Assembly: GCA_902475285.1 (NCBI GenBank)
Contig: CABRZA010000050.1
Location: 1-15,520 of the forward strand
Direction: 5' to 3'
Source: an uncultured Porphyromonadaceae bacterium
GTDB taxonomy: Bacteria; Bacteroidota; Bacteroidia; Bacteroidales; Muribaculaceae
DNA: 15,520 bases
This document shows, piece after piece, positions 1 through 6,281 of the stretch. The notes under the pieces were generated by a model. It did not search any database. It was not told the DNA's origin and worked only from the letters and a program-made list of their open reading frames with translations. The position numbers and the translations under genes are program-made. Position 1 is the first letter of the stretch, and every line of letters begins with the position of its first letter.

Positions 1-314
1 ATTACATCTTCTATGCAATGCGTGTCGAAGAAATTCTTTACCGGGTCGTAGTTGGTCGGAGCGGCAATCACAACAAAATCGGCGTCTCTGTAAGCCGACG
101 CGCCGTCGAGAGTTGCCGTAAGGTCGAGGTTCTTTTCGGCGAGATATTTCTCGATGTAATCGTCCTGTATGGGCGATTTACGACGGTTTATCGACTCTAC
201 TTTTTCGGGAATTACATCGACGGCCGTCACATGATTGTGCTGGGCAAGCAACGTTGCTATACTGAGGCCGACATAACCGGTGCCGGCCACGGCTATATTA
301 TATTTTCGTTCCAT
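1..314 (-). CDS. ugd: UDP-glucose 6-dehydrogenase, N-terminal part (gene runs off the left edge)
   Basis: This is the first 104 residues of a nucleotide-sugar dehydrogenase, read leftward from ATG at 314. The sequence shows an N-terminal Rossmann fold with the glycine motif GTGYVGLS at residues 11-18, an acidic residue ending the second strand (D33, in AVDVIPEKV) that should contact the NAD ribose, and a segment INRRKSPIQDDYIEKYL. That combination is characteristic of the short UDP-glucose 6-dehydrogenases such as E. coli Ugd (about 390 aa), which oxidise UDP-glucose to UDP-glucuronate with two NAD+. The catalytic cysteine lies beyond the window. It sits 38 bp after the preceding gene in a leftward upxY-led cluster, so it is probably the first sugar-precursor gene of a capsule or exopolysaccharide operon. 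Another UDP-sugar or GDP-mannose dehydrogenase is possible but fits less well. Confidence 0.9.
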   Translation of the reverse strand, partial: MERKYNIAVAGTGYVGLSIATLLAQHNHVTAVDVIPEKVESINRRKSPIQDDYIEKYLAEKNLDLTATLDGASAYRDADFVVIAAPTNYDPVKNFFDTHCIEDV

Positions 315-352
315 CTGTTTAAGAAGTTATCAGACAGGAAAGAGTTTTGCGA

Positions 353-910
353 TTACAACGAATAGCGCTGAGAGAGGAGGTGGCGGAAGGAGGAGGGGTC
401 GGGGGTAAGGACGCGGAGGTTGGCGGCCATGAGACGGCGTGCGCGGCCCGCTTTGATTGCTGCGGTGGTTTCGGCCGCTTCGCTCACGTGCGCCTGCGCC
501 GGATGGAGTTCGGCTTGATACCAGGCGCTGAGTGTGGCGGTGAGCCAGTCGAGGGGGCGACCGAAGAATGCTTTTCGACGGCGGCGCAGACGGTCCGCGA
601 CGAGATCGTAGAGCTCGGTGTCGGTAAGGGTTATGCCCGATACCGATTGGAGATGGTCGTCGAAGAGTCGCAAGACTATACGGTCGAGAAAGTCGTCGGG
701 AGCTGCGCCGCAGGTCTGGCGGTGAATCAGGTCGTAGATGCCAAGCAGGCGTAGAAGATCGCGGCCGAAGACGGTTGCACCACAATCGCCGATTACCGTA
801 TCGGTGAGCCAATCTTCCGCTTGGCGAAGCCAACCTATCGCATCCGGGTGGCTGCCGGCTTCATATTGTGCCAACAACTGTGCGCCTTTATTGAGAAGCG
901 CAGAAACCAT
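353..910 (-). CDS. Unknown 185-aa protein in the upxZ position of the polysaccharide locus
   Basis: I do not recognise this protein from its sequence. It is 185 aa, soluble, and looks mostly helical and rich in Leu, Arg, Ala and Asp, with no signal peptide, membrane segment or clear catalytic motif. The start at ATG 910 follows upxY by 48 bp and the stop precedes ugd by 38 bp, so all three are probably co-transcribed. In Bacteroides capsule loci the gene directly after upxY is usually upxZ (about 160 aa), whose product blocks the UpxY proteins of other capsule loci. Position, strand and size fit that role, but I cannot align the sequence convincingly to UpxZ. A divergent UpxZ or a lineage-specific replacement is an inference from context only. 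Confidence 0.75.
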   Translation of the reverse strand: MVSALLNKGAQLLAQYEAGSHPDAIGWLRQAEDWLTDTVIGDCGATVFGRDLLRLLGIYDLIHRQTCGAAPDDFLDRIVLRLFDDHLQSVSGITLTDTELYDLVADRLRRRRKAFFGRPLDWLTATLSAWYQAELHPAQAHVSEAAETTAAIKAGRARRLMAANLRVLTPDPSSFRHLLSQRYSL

Positions 911-958
911 ATGAACTTGTAGCTATCGTGATGAACATGGGCCGACGGCCCTATGGGG

Positions 959-1555
959 CTACGACAACGGTTCGACGTCAACTGTGTTTATCTGTACGCT
1001 GGCGCCACCCAGGAAGTCGAGCAGCACTATGAGGCGCGTCGCACCCGGCCCGACAGTCTGCACCATTCCTTCAAGACCCATGAGCCGCCCGCGTGCCACA
1101 CGCACTTTATCGCCGACGCAATACGTATGGTCGACAAATTCGACGGGTTCGTCCGAATTGCCGAGCATGAAGCGAAGGTTTGCTATCTGGCGGTCGGGAA
1201 TCACGGCAACGGGTTTGCCGAAAGCGCTGGCGGCAGCAGCCTTGTTGGTGAGAAAGCGGAAGATGAAAGGCAGCGTCACTATGTGGCAACGCTCGGCTTC
1301 GGTGCAGCGGATGAATACCATCGACGGTATCACCACGCGGTCGACCATGGCACGGCGCCCGTTGCGCCACATGCGGCGCTCACGCTGCGACGCGGCAAAA
1401 CTGTCGTAACCTAGGCCCACAAGCTTTTCAGCCGACTTTACCTCGGAATTGTGATTGACAATGGCCACATACCATTGCCTGTCGGGCACGCCTACGGCGC
1501 CGTCAACGCCCTGGGGCACTGCCGTCGCCGAAAGTGAATTCTGATTGGTTATCAT
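959..1555 (-). CDS. upxY: UpxY-family transcription antiterminator (NusG paralogue) of a polysaccharide locus
   Basis: This 198-aa protein has the layout of a specialised NusG. An N-terminal NGN domain (about residues 28-115) begins at W28 in WYVAIVNHNSEVK and includes RRAMVDRVVIPSMVFIR. A C-terminal KOW domain (about 142-198) contains VGDKVRVARGRLMGLEGMV. UpxY proteins travel with RNA polymerase and suppress premature termination in the long 5' part of their own capsule operon. I chose the ATG at 1555 because the frame's only upstream ATG, at 1648, lies inside the invertible promoter segment. When the cassette is ON, transcription should begin near 1607, so a protein from 1648 could not be made. 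No strong Shine-Dalgarno is visible, which is usual in Bacteroidota. Expression should be phase-variable, and the copy seen here has no promoter facing it. Confidence 0.92.
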   Translation of the reverse strand: MITNQNSLSATAVPQGVDGAVGVPDRQWYVAIVNHNSEVKSAEKLVGLGYDSFAASQRERRMWRNGRRAMVDRVVIPSMVFIRCTEAERCHIVTLPFIFRFLTNKAAAASAFGKPVAVIPDRQIANLRFMLGNSDEPVEFVDHTYCVGDKVRVARGRLMGLEGMVQTVGPGATRLIVLLDFLGGASVQINTVDVEPLS

Positions 1556-1579
1556 GCCGGAATTGGTAGTTTCGGCCTG

Positions 1580-1601
1580 AAAGTATCTCTTGGGAAGAGA
1601 T
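1580..1601 (+). repeat. Left inverted repeat of the promoter cassette
   Basis: This is a 22-bp repeat unit reading AAAGTATCTCTT, then GGG, then AAGAGAT on the plus strand. It matches the reverse complement of 1747-1768 without mismatch. Beyond 1601 the two copies diverge at once, and one base beyond 1580 also differs, so the identity is confined to the likely recombination site. Confidence 0.92.
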
Positions 1602-1701
1602 TGCGATTTTAGTATGTTTATAATATTCAACAACTTACTGTGTCGCAATCTGAAACTTATTCTCTGCTAGCCGTTCTTCGGCGAGAAAAATTGCCGCACC
1701 T

Positions 1702-1734
1702 GTTGGCGCGAATCAGGAATTTTTCGTAATTTTG
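1702..1734 (+). promoter_or_regulatory. Promoter inside the invertible cassette, pointing away from upxY
   Basis: The Bacteroidota -7 consensus TAnnTTTG is matched exactly by TAATTTTG at 1727-1734. A GTTG -33 element lies at 1702-1705, with a 21-bp spacer. The expected start site is about 1740, at the edge of the right repeat. The minus strand of the cassette offers only TAAGTTTC near 1653-1660 with no -33 element, so the cassette appears to carry one directional promoter. A short dyad, TTTTGC/GCAAAA, spans 1730-1744 over the -7 box and could affect initiation. Confidence 0.82.
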
Positions 1735-1741
1735 CAGCGCA

Positions 1742-1768
1742 AAAGTATCTCTTCCCAAGAGATACTTT
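1742..1768 (-). repeat. Right inverted repeat, extended here to a 27-nt palindrome
   Basis: Positions 1747-1768 are the inverted partner of the left repeat. On this side the 5 bp inside the cassette (1742-1746) complete a near-perfect palindrome: 12-bp arms AAAGTATCTCTT and AAGAGATACTTT around a CCC centre. The left copy is palindromic over only 7 bp per arm. The extra symmetry gives this end a stable hairpin that the left end lacks in the present orientation. Confidence 0.92.
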
Positions 1769-1777
1769 ATTTTTTAT
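1742..1777 (+). terminator. Hairpin plus T-run facing the OFF-state promoter
   Basis: The 12-bp-stem, 3-nt-loop palindrome at 1742-1768 is followed on the plus strand by a T-rich stretch (to about 1777, including TTTTTT at 1771-1776 with its flanks). This has the form of an intrinsic terminator for rightward transcription. It starts almost at the predicted start site of the cassette promoter, so OFF-orientation transcripts would end within about 40 nt, before running antisense through the recombinase gene. That function is inferred from shape and position. Confidence 0.55.
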
Positions 1778-1810
1778 GCGGCCCGAGCACCCGGGCCGTG
1801 CTCCGCGTGT

Positions 1811-3013
1811 TTATAGGCCATTGATGATGGTGGCGTTGGCTCGGTCCACCACCGAAGTGTCGAGTTGCGAAAGGTAGATTTGTGTCGTCGTTTCCGAATC
1901 GTGCCCCATCCCTTCCGATATTACCCTCACCGGTATGCCTTTCGCCTTGGCTGCCGACGCCCAGCTGTGACGCGCCACATAAAGCGTCAGGCTTATGTCG
2001 AGCCGAAGAAGTCGAGCCACCGTTTTGAGGTTGCGGTTGATGGTATACGAGGCGTTGCGGTAGGCGTAGCGCGGGTTTATGTCGTCGCGGCGGATTATGG
2101 GCATCAGGTAGTTGCTGTCGTTGGCCGGATATTTGTCCAGAATTTCCTGCATCTCGTGCGTCCAGGCTATGGTGAGCTGCTGCCCCGTCTTGCGGCGACG
2201 ATAGGTGATGCGTCCGCCGCTGAGGTCGCTTTTGCGTAGATAAGCCATATCGATGAAGCTCATTCCGCGCAGGTAGAAGCTCAGCATGAATATGTCGCGC
2301 GCGAAGTCGAGGCATGGCTTGCGACTGAGGTCAAGACGCTTTATGCGACCCACCACTGCCACAGGGAGAGCACGTTTTACGGTCTTGTCAATACCGGTGT
2401 ATACGTGCCGGAAAGGGTGCCGGTTCTCGAAACCGCCCTCCTCTGCCGCACGATTGTACACCGCGCGGAAGATACGGGTATAGAACGATATCGTGTTGGG
2501 CACCAGGCGCCGACCGCGAAGCCACGCTTCATAGGCTTCGGCGTCGTCGGAGCCAAACGTGTCGAGCATCATGTCGACTCCGACCCTGAAACGCATGAAA
2601 CTGTTGAGAGCCGCATGATATGTCTCCGCCGTACGCTCTTTGCCCAGTCCGCCAAGATGCTTTATCACCGAGCCGAAATAGCCGAACACGCTGTAGCGCG
2701 ACATATACCGGTGGTACTCGCACACCACATCGTCGGCCGAATAATCGGTCTCCGAGCTCTCGAAGCAAGCCACTATCCGGCGGAGGCGGCGCAGATCGGC
2801 CTCCACGGCTCCTCGTATTCTTGTCAGCTGCTTCCGGCTTTCGGCATCGTGGGGCATGGAGAACGTCGATTTTTCCGCACTCCACATCCTCACCGGCAAA
2901 GTATAGGCTGTGGTGATTTTTCTCTCTTTATGCTTGTATCCAACCACATAGCATATCGTGCCCGTACTTGCCCCAGGGGCGTTCAGACACAGTTTTGTTC
3001 GAATCGATGCCAT
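1811..3013 (-). CDS. Tyrosine site-specific recombinase, probable inverter of the adjacent promoter
   Basis: This is a 400-aa phage-integrase-family protein of the Bacteroides type: an arm-type DNA-binding N-terminus, a SAM-like core-binding domain (about residues 100-210) and a C-terminal catalytic domain. The catalytic set is visible: R249 in FYLRGMSFIDMAYL, K275 in YRRRKTGQQL, R348 in YVARHSWA, H371 in EGMGHDS and the nucleophile Y380 in TQIYL. The first histidine of the usual HxxR motif is Y345, as is common in this lineage. I start at ATG 3013 (MASIRTKLCLNAPG) because the 80 in-frame residues upstream look like GC-rich filler. The gene ends 42 bp from the invertible cassette and lies on the upxY strand, which points to local inversion (Tsr-type) rather than element integration. 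No excision or other mobile-element genes accompany it. Confidence 0.9.
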   Translation of the reverse strand: MASIRTKLCLNAPGASTGTICYVVGYKHKERKITTAYTLPVRMWSAEKSTFSMPHDAESRKQLTRIRGAVEADLRRLRRIVACFESSETDYSADDVVCEYHRYMSRYSVFGYFGSVIKHLGGLGKERTAETYHAALNSFMRFRVGVDMMLDTFGSDDAEAYEAWLRGRRLVPNTISFYTRIFRAVYNRAAEEGGFENRHPFRHVYTGIDKTVKRALPVAVVGRIKRLDLSRKPCLDFARDIFMLSFYLRGMSFIDMAYLRKSDLSGGRITYRRRKTGQQLTIAWTHEMQEILDKYPANDSNYLMPIIRRDDINPRYAYRNASYTINRNLKTVARLLRLDISLTLYVARHSWASAAKAKGIPVRVISEGMGHDSETTTQIYLSQLDTSVVDRANATIINGL

Positions 3014-3060
3014 AACGATTTTTTTCGCAAAAGATACGCAATAATCACAAGAATACCGCC

Positions 3061-3080
3061 GCATCCCGGCATCGGGATGC
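3061..3080. repeat. 8-bp-stem hairpin upstream of the recombinase gene
   Basis: GCATCCCG and CGGGATGC form a perfect 8-bp stem around a GCAT loop. It lies about 50 bp upstream of the recombinase start. No T-run follows on either strand, so it does not resemble an intrinsic terminator. It could be an operator, an arm site for the recombinase or a leader-RNA structure; the sequence alone does not decide. Confidence 0.6.
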
Positions 3081-3243
3081 AGCGGCAATAAGGAATCAAT
3101 TAGCTGTCGGAAGCCAAGCAAACGAGCTTCTTCTCCACCATGGAAGCCGCACCGCTCAATATAACCGCTGCCGGGCGCTCCACACGCCTGCCGCCGAGGT
3201 CGAATTAGACCTCTGACAGCACCGGCCATACAATCTCTCGGAA

Positions 3244-3258
3244 TTTTCGACACGAAAA
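3244..3258. promoter_or_regulatory. Small dyad just upstream of the lrgA promoter, possible operator
   Basis: TTTTCG, ACA and CGAAAA form a 6+3+6 inverted repeat ending 10 bp before the -33 element. Position and symmetry suit a transcription-factor site, but arms this short also arise by chance. Confidence 0.35.
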
Positions 3259-3268
3259 ATCAGCATTT

Positions 3269-3300
3269 GTTGGGCGATTTAATAAAAAGTGCTAACTTTG
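3269..3300 (+). promoter_or_regulatory. Promoter of the lrgAB operon
   Basis: An exact -7 box, TAACTTTG, lies at 3293-3300. A GTTG -33 element lies at 3269-3272 with a 20-bp spacer, and an overlapping TTTG begins at 3266. Transcription should start near 3307, leaving about 50 nt before the lrgA ATG at 3357. Confidence 0.8.
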
Positions 3301-3356
3301 CGCCTCGAATTATACAAGCGACTCCCGGCACACCGCCCGCCGCCGCTATTTATGAT

Positions 3357-3734
3357 ATGATAACACAATTCGGAATCCTATTGACATTTCTTGCCGCCGG
3401 CGAATTCATCGTATGGGCTACCGGCATCAACATCCCATCGAGCATAATCGGTATGCTGCTCCTCACGGCCTCTCTGCATTTCGGCATCGTGAAGCCTCGC
3501 CAGATAGAGCATCTCTGCAAGTTCCTCGTCCACAACCTCGGCTTCTTTTTCGTCCCCGCAGGCGTGGGCCTGATGAACTGCTTCGGCCTAATCTCCGACC
3601 AGCTCATACCGATTGTAGCCGCATCCGTCGGCAGCACAGTAATAATAATTGCCGTTAGCGGACAAGTGCACAGCTTCGTTCGCCGACGCATTTCCCACCG
3701 ACAGCCTGCCCCGCCATCGCAGGCAGAAAGCTGA
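3357..3734 (+). CDS. lrgA: LrgA/CidA-family membrane protein
   Basis: This 125-aa integral membrane protein has four hydrophobic segments (about residues 4-24, 27-43, 56-78 and 84-104) and a short polar tail, matching the usual LrgA/CidA size and topology. Family motifs are visible: INIPSSIIGMLLL at 25-36 and FFFVPAGVGLM at 63-73. LrgA/CidA proteins work with an LrgB/CidB partner. The pair was first described as holin/antiholin-like modulators of murein hydrolase activity and was later linked to pyruvate uptake. The start at ATG 3357 suits the promoter 57 bp upstream; the out-of-frame ATG at 3352 is not used. lrgB follows after 4 bp. The substrate in this organism cannot be read from sequence. 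Confidence 0.9.
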   Translation: MITQFGILLTFLAAGEFIVWATGINIPSSIIGMLLLTASLHFGIVKPRQIEHLCKFLVHNLGFFFVPAGVGLMNCFGLISDQLIPIVAASVGSTVIIIAVSGQVHSFVRRRISHRQPAPPSQAES

Positions 3735-3738
3735 ACAT

Positions 3739-4434
3739 ATGGAATTCCTTACCGACAAATTTTTCCTCATAGCCGTTACCTTCGTGTTCTACATCGGAGC
3801 TCAGCAACTCCAACGGCGCACAGGCCTCGTGCTCCTCAACCCCATTCTGCTGTCAATCGCAGCGATAATATGCTTTCTGATGATGCTCGACATCGATTAT
3901 GCAACCTATCAGGAAGGAGGAGCTTATATCGACTTCTGGCTCAAACCCGCCGTTGTGGCCTTGGGCCTGCCTCTCTACCGCCAGCTCCCCGCCATACGCA
4001 AGCAAATTCTTCCGTTGCTCCTGTCGGAGCTGTGCGGGTGTGTCGCCGGAATTGTATCGGTAGTAGCCATCGCAGCACTCCTCGGTGCTTCCCACGAAGT
4101 AATTATGTCGCTCGCGCCCAAGGCCGTAACCACACCCATTGCCATGGAAGTTTCGGCATCGGTGGGAGGAATACCCTCCCTAACCGCCGCCGTAGTGGTG
4201 TGTACTGGAATCTTCGGCGGCATGGCTGGTTTCAGAATTATCCGCATGAGCCGCATTAAAAGCCCCATCGCGCAAGGACTATCCATGGGTACGGCCGCAC
4301 ATGCCGTAGGCACCTCGGCTGCCATGGAGCGCAGCGAACGCTACGGCGCGTTCTCCTCCCTCGGACTCACACTCAACGGCCTTCTCACCGCCCTCCTCAC
4401 TCCCTTCATTCTAAGACTCATAGGCATATACTGA
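3739..4434 (+). CDS. lrgB: LrgB-family membrane protein
   Basis: This 231-aa polytopic membrane protein has the signature segments of the LrgB/CidB/YohK family: PKAVTTPIAMEVSASVGG (127-144), GGIPSLTA (143-150) and HAVGTSAAMERSE (188-200). The length is typical. It is predicted to form an inner-membrane complex with LrgA. Family members affect autolysis and, in several bacteria, carry pyruvate or related small organic acids; the plant homologue PLGG1, a fusion of both halves, transports glycolate and glycerate. The start at ATG 3739, 4 bp after the lrgA stop, marks a two-gene operon. Its stop is only 5 bp from the end of the convergent U32-family gene, leaving no room for a separate terminator. 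Confidence 0.92.
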   Translation: MEFLTDKFFLIAVTFVFYIGAQQLQRRTGLVLLNPILLSIAAIICFLMMLDIDYATYQEGGAYIDFWLKPAVVALGLPLYRQLPAIRKQILPLLLSELCGCVAGIVSVVAIAALLGASHEVIMSLAPKAVTTPIAMEVSASVGGIPSLTAAVVVCTGIFGGMAGFRIIRMSRIKSPIAQGLSMGTAAHAVGTSAAMERSERYGAFSSLGLTLNGLLTALLTPFILRLIGIY

Positions 4435-4439
4435 CTCCC

Positions 4440-6281
4440 CTACTTCGCCTGGCGCACCACGTGCATACGGCAGTCTGCGCAGTCGAAATCAAGCCGGTAA
4501 AGCCCCGACTCATTGCGGAGGAAAAGACGTCGCGGCATCTTCCCCCCGTCGGGAGTGCGCAGGCAGCAGCCCAATTCGCGGCGCAGGCAGTAGCGAGTTG
4601 TCATCACGGTCAGCTCGCCCTCGCGCGGCTGCACCTCGAGGGCCTTTTCCCGCACCTGTGCGCCATGGTCGGCATAGAATTTTTCTGCAAGCGGATTGGC
4701 CACATTGTCGTGATATGTCAGAGGCGATATCTCGGCGAATGCATCGGACGCAAGCCGCGACGCCTTGCGGCGGTCGAAGGCATAAGTGGAGGCCGCACAG
4801 GTATCGAGAGCTTCGAGAAGCTCGCGTCGCGCGCGTGTAAGCACCGATGCCGCCACGAAACGGTCGCCCAGACGGTCGTCGAGGCCGCGCAGCGTGTAGA
4901 TGGTGCCTCCCGTCTTGGCCATGTTGCGCCGCCGCTGCTCCTGCTGGGGCGTCGAGGCCGCTTGCTCCGGCGATTCCTCCACCACCTCGGCTCGGCAGCC
5001 TCGTTCGTCAAGGGCTTCAAGTGCTATCCGCTCGCCGTCGACGGGCCGCAGCGTCACATCCACGGCAATGGTGCGGCGGCAGGCGTCGGCACCGTCGAGG
5101 ACGTCGAAAAACGCCTTGTCGGCGTTGCGGTAGAGCACCGTCCCGGGGCGCAGTCCCTCGAGCGGCGTGGCCGGATAGAGGGTGTCGCCATCCGCGCGGT
5201 TGAGGCGGAAACCGCAGAATTGTCGGTTGGCGTCGAAATAGCCCAGCCCGTCGCCGTTGGAAAGCGGCTGTGAGAGCTTGGCGCGGAAATTGCGGCGACG
5301 CGTGTCGTAGGCCGCCGTCACTTTGCCCACTTCCATCCCGGCCCACTTCGGCGTGTCGAGCGACGCCATGGCCGACGGCCGACGAAGGAAATAGTCGGTA
5401 TACGAGCGGTTGAAAGTCCGCTGCAGGTCGGGGGTGAACGCCACCGTGCTCTTCCCGGCCGAAGCGCGCCGGTATGCACCGCACGAGGCGGCCACGACGG
5501 CATCGAGAGCCTGCGAGTAGGCCGCAGTGACATTGGCCACATAGCGCGCGTCTTTGAGGCGACCTTCTATCTTGAACGAACGTGCACCGGCCGCCGCGAG
5601 CTCGCCCAGACTGTCGATGCGCCGCATGTCGCGCAGCGAAAGATAATGGCGCCGAGGTGCCACTGCCCTGCCCTCCTCGTCGACAAGGTCGTAGGGCAAC
5701 CGGCACATCTGCGGACATTCGCCGCGGTTGGCGCTGCGCCCCATGGCGGCAAAGCCGGCCTGGCAGTCGCCGCTGTAGCTCACGCAAAGAGCCCCGTGGA
5801 CAAACACTTCTACCGGCACACCGGCCGCCTCCGACGCTGCCTTGATTTCGTCGAGGGTAAACTCGCGCGGAAGCACCAGCTGGCTGAAACCGGCCTCGGC
5901 CAGACGCCGCGCTTTCGCCGGCGTCCGTATGTCGCACTGGGTGCTGGCATGGAGGGCGAGGGGCGGAAGAGGCAGTTCGAGATAGGCCATGTCCTGCACT
6001 ATGAGGGCGTCCACACCGGCAGCATAAAGCTGCCACACAAGACGCTCTACCTCCCCCAGTTCATCGGCGTAGACTATGGTGTTCATCGTCACATACACGC
6101 GTGCACGATAGCGGTGGGCAAACTCGGCGAGCGACGCTATGTCGGCCACGCTGTTGCCCGCGGCCGCACGCGCACCGAAAGCCGGAGCGCCTATATACAC
6201 TGCATCGGCGCCGGCAAGTATCGCGGTCCGCCCCACTTCGGCATTCCGCGCCGGGGCAAGCAGTTCGAGCGTATCAGCCAT
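4440..6281 (-). CDS. U32-family protein with C-terminal collagenase-like region, RlhA-like
   Basis: This 613-aa protein starts with the U32 signature (ELLAPARNAEVGR at 6-18, AGADAVYIGAPAFGAR at 23-38). It carries the conserved block around residues 160-196, FVHGALCVSYSGDCQ followed by GRSANRGECPQMCRLPYD, with cysteines C166, C173, C189 and C193. Next come a long DUF3656-like middle region and a Cys-rich tail (RYCLRRELGCCLR, FDCADCRMHVV). U32 proteins are labelled peptidases, but E. coli RlhA and TrhP use prephenate-dependent chemistry to hydroxylate 23S rRNA C2501 and tRNA U34, with essential cysteines. The size and extra C-terminal region resemble RlhA (about 650 aa), so 23S rRNA hydroxylation is the best guess. 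It is the last gene of its operon, and its ATG overlaps the preceding stop by 8 bp, indicating translational coupling. Confidence 0.9.
   Translation of the reverse strand: MADTLELLAPARNAEVGRTAILAGADAVYIGAPAFGARAAAGNSVADIASLAEFAHRYRARVYVTMNTIVYADELGEVERLVWQLYAAGVDALIVQDMAYLELPLPPLALHASTQCDIRTPAKARRLAEAGFSQLVLPREFTLDEIKAASEAAGVPVEVFVHGALCVSYSGDCQAGFAAMGRSANRGECPQMCRLPYDLVDEEGRAVAPRRHYLSLRDMRRIDSLGELAAAGARSFKIEGRLKDARYVANVTAAYSQALDAVVAASCGAYRRASAGKSTVAFTPDLQRTFNRSYTDYFLRRPSAMASLDTPKWAGMEVGKVTAAYDTRRRNFRAKLSQPLSNGDGLGYFDANRQFCGFRLNRADGDTLYPATPLEGLRPGTVLYRNADKAFFDVLDGADACRRTIAVDVTLRPVDGERIALEALDERGCRAEVVEESPEQAASTPQQEQRRRNMAKTGGTIYTLRGLDDRLGDRFVAASVLTRARRELLEALDTCAASTYAFDRRKASRLASDAFAEISPLTYHDNVANPLAEKFYADHGAQVREKALEVQPREGELTVMTTRYCLRRELGCCLRTPDGGKMPRRLFLRNESGLYRLDFDCADCRMHVVRQAK

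Larger units (their letters stand above)
1580..1768. other. Invertible promoter cassette (phase-variation switch), OFF orientation
   Basis: Two copies of a 22-bp sequence lie in inverted orientation: the left copy at 1580-1601 and its exact reverse complement at 1747-1768. They enclose about 145 bp of AT-rich non-coding DNA. The core of each copy is 7+3+7 (ATCTCTT, centre GGG on the left and CCC on the right, AAGAGAT), and the asymmetric centre gives it a direction. The enclosed DNA holds one good promoter, on the plus strand (1702-1734), pointing away from upxY. Inverting the segment would map its -7 box to 1614-1621, reading leftward, with a start near 1607 and a leader of about 50 nt before the upxY ATG at 1555. 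A tyrosine recombinase gene ends 42 bp to the right. This is the known arrangement of phase-variable capsule loci in Bacteroidales. Confidence 0.9.
3014..3356. other. Control region between the recombinase and lrgA
   Basis: This 343-bp non-coding stretch separates divergent genes. It holds the lrgA promoter at 3269-3300, a strong hairpin at 3061-3080, a dyad at 3196-3213 (GAGGTC, 6-nt gap, GACCTC) and a dyad at 3244-3258 (TTTTCG ACA CGAAAA) that ends 10 bp before the -33 element. For the recombinase I see only a poor promoter candidate, TATCTTTTG near 3022-3030, with one base too many between TA and TTTG. Open frames crossing the region show no recognisable protein. Confidence 0.7.

Noticed and set aside
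1650..1662. A second, leftward promoter in the invertible cassette (TAAGTTTC)
   Set aside because: It has the wrong last base and no TTG/TTTG at 19-21 bp upstream, so it is not good enough to claim that the locus is ON in this orientation.
1778..1802. GC-rich inverted repeat (GAGCAC/GTGCTC) as a terminator for the recombinase or cassette
   Set aside because: The T-rich stretch precedes it on the plus strand and no T-run follows it on either strand, so it lacks the form of an intrinsic terminator. The better terminator is the repeat palindrome at 1742-1768.
1811..3013. Integrase of an integrated mobile element or prophage
   Set aside because: There are no phage, conjugation or excision genes and no tRNA attachment site in view. 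The flanking inverted repeats with a promoter between them indicate a local inversion function.
3014..3253. An 80-residue N-terminal extension of the recombinase
   Set aside because: The extension (MSKIPRDCMAG onward) does not look like an arm-binding domain, whereas MASIRTKLCLNAPG at 3013 begins like the family. The region also holds hairpins and other non-coding signals.
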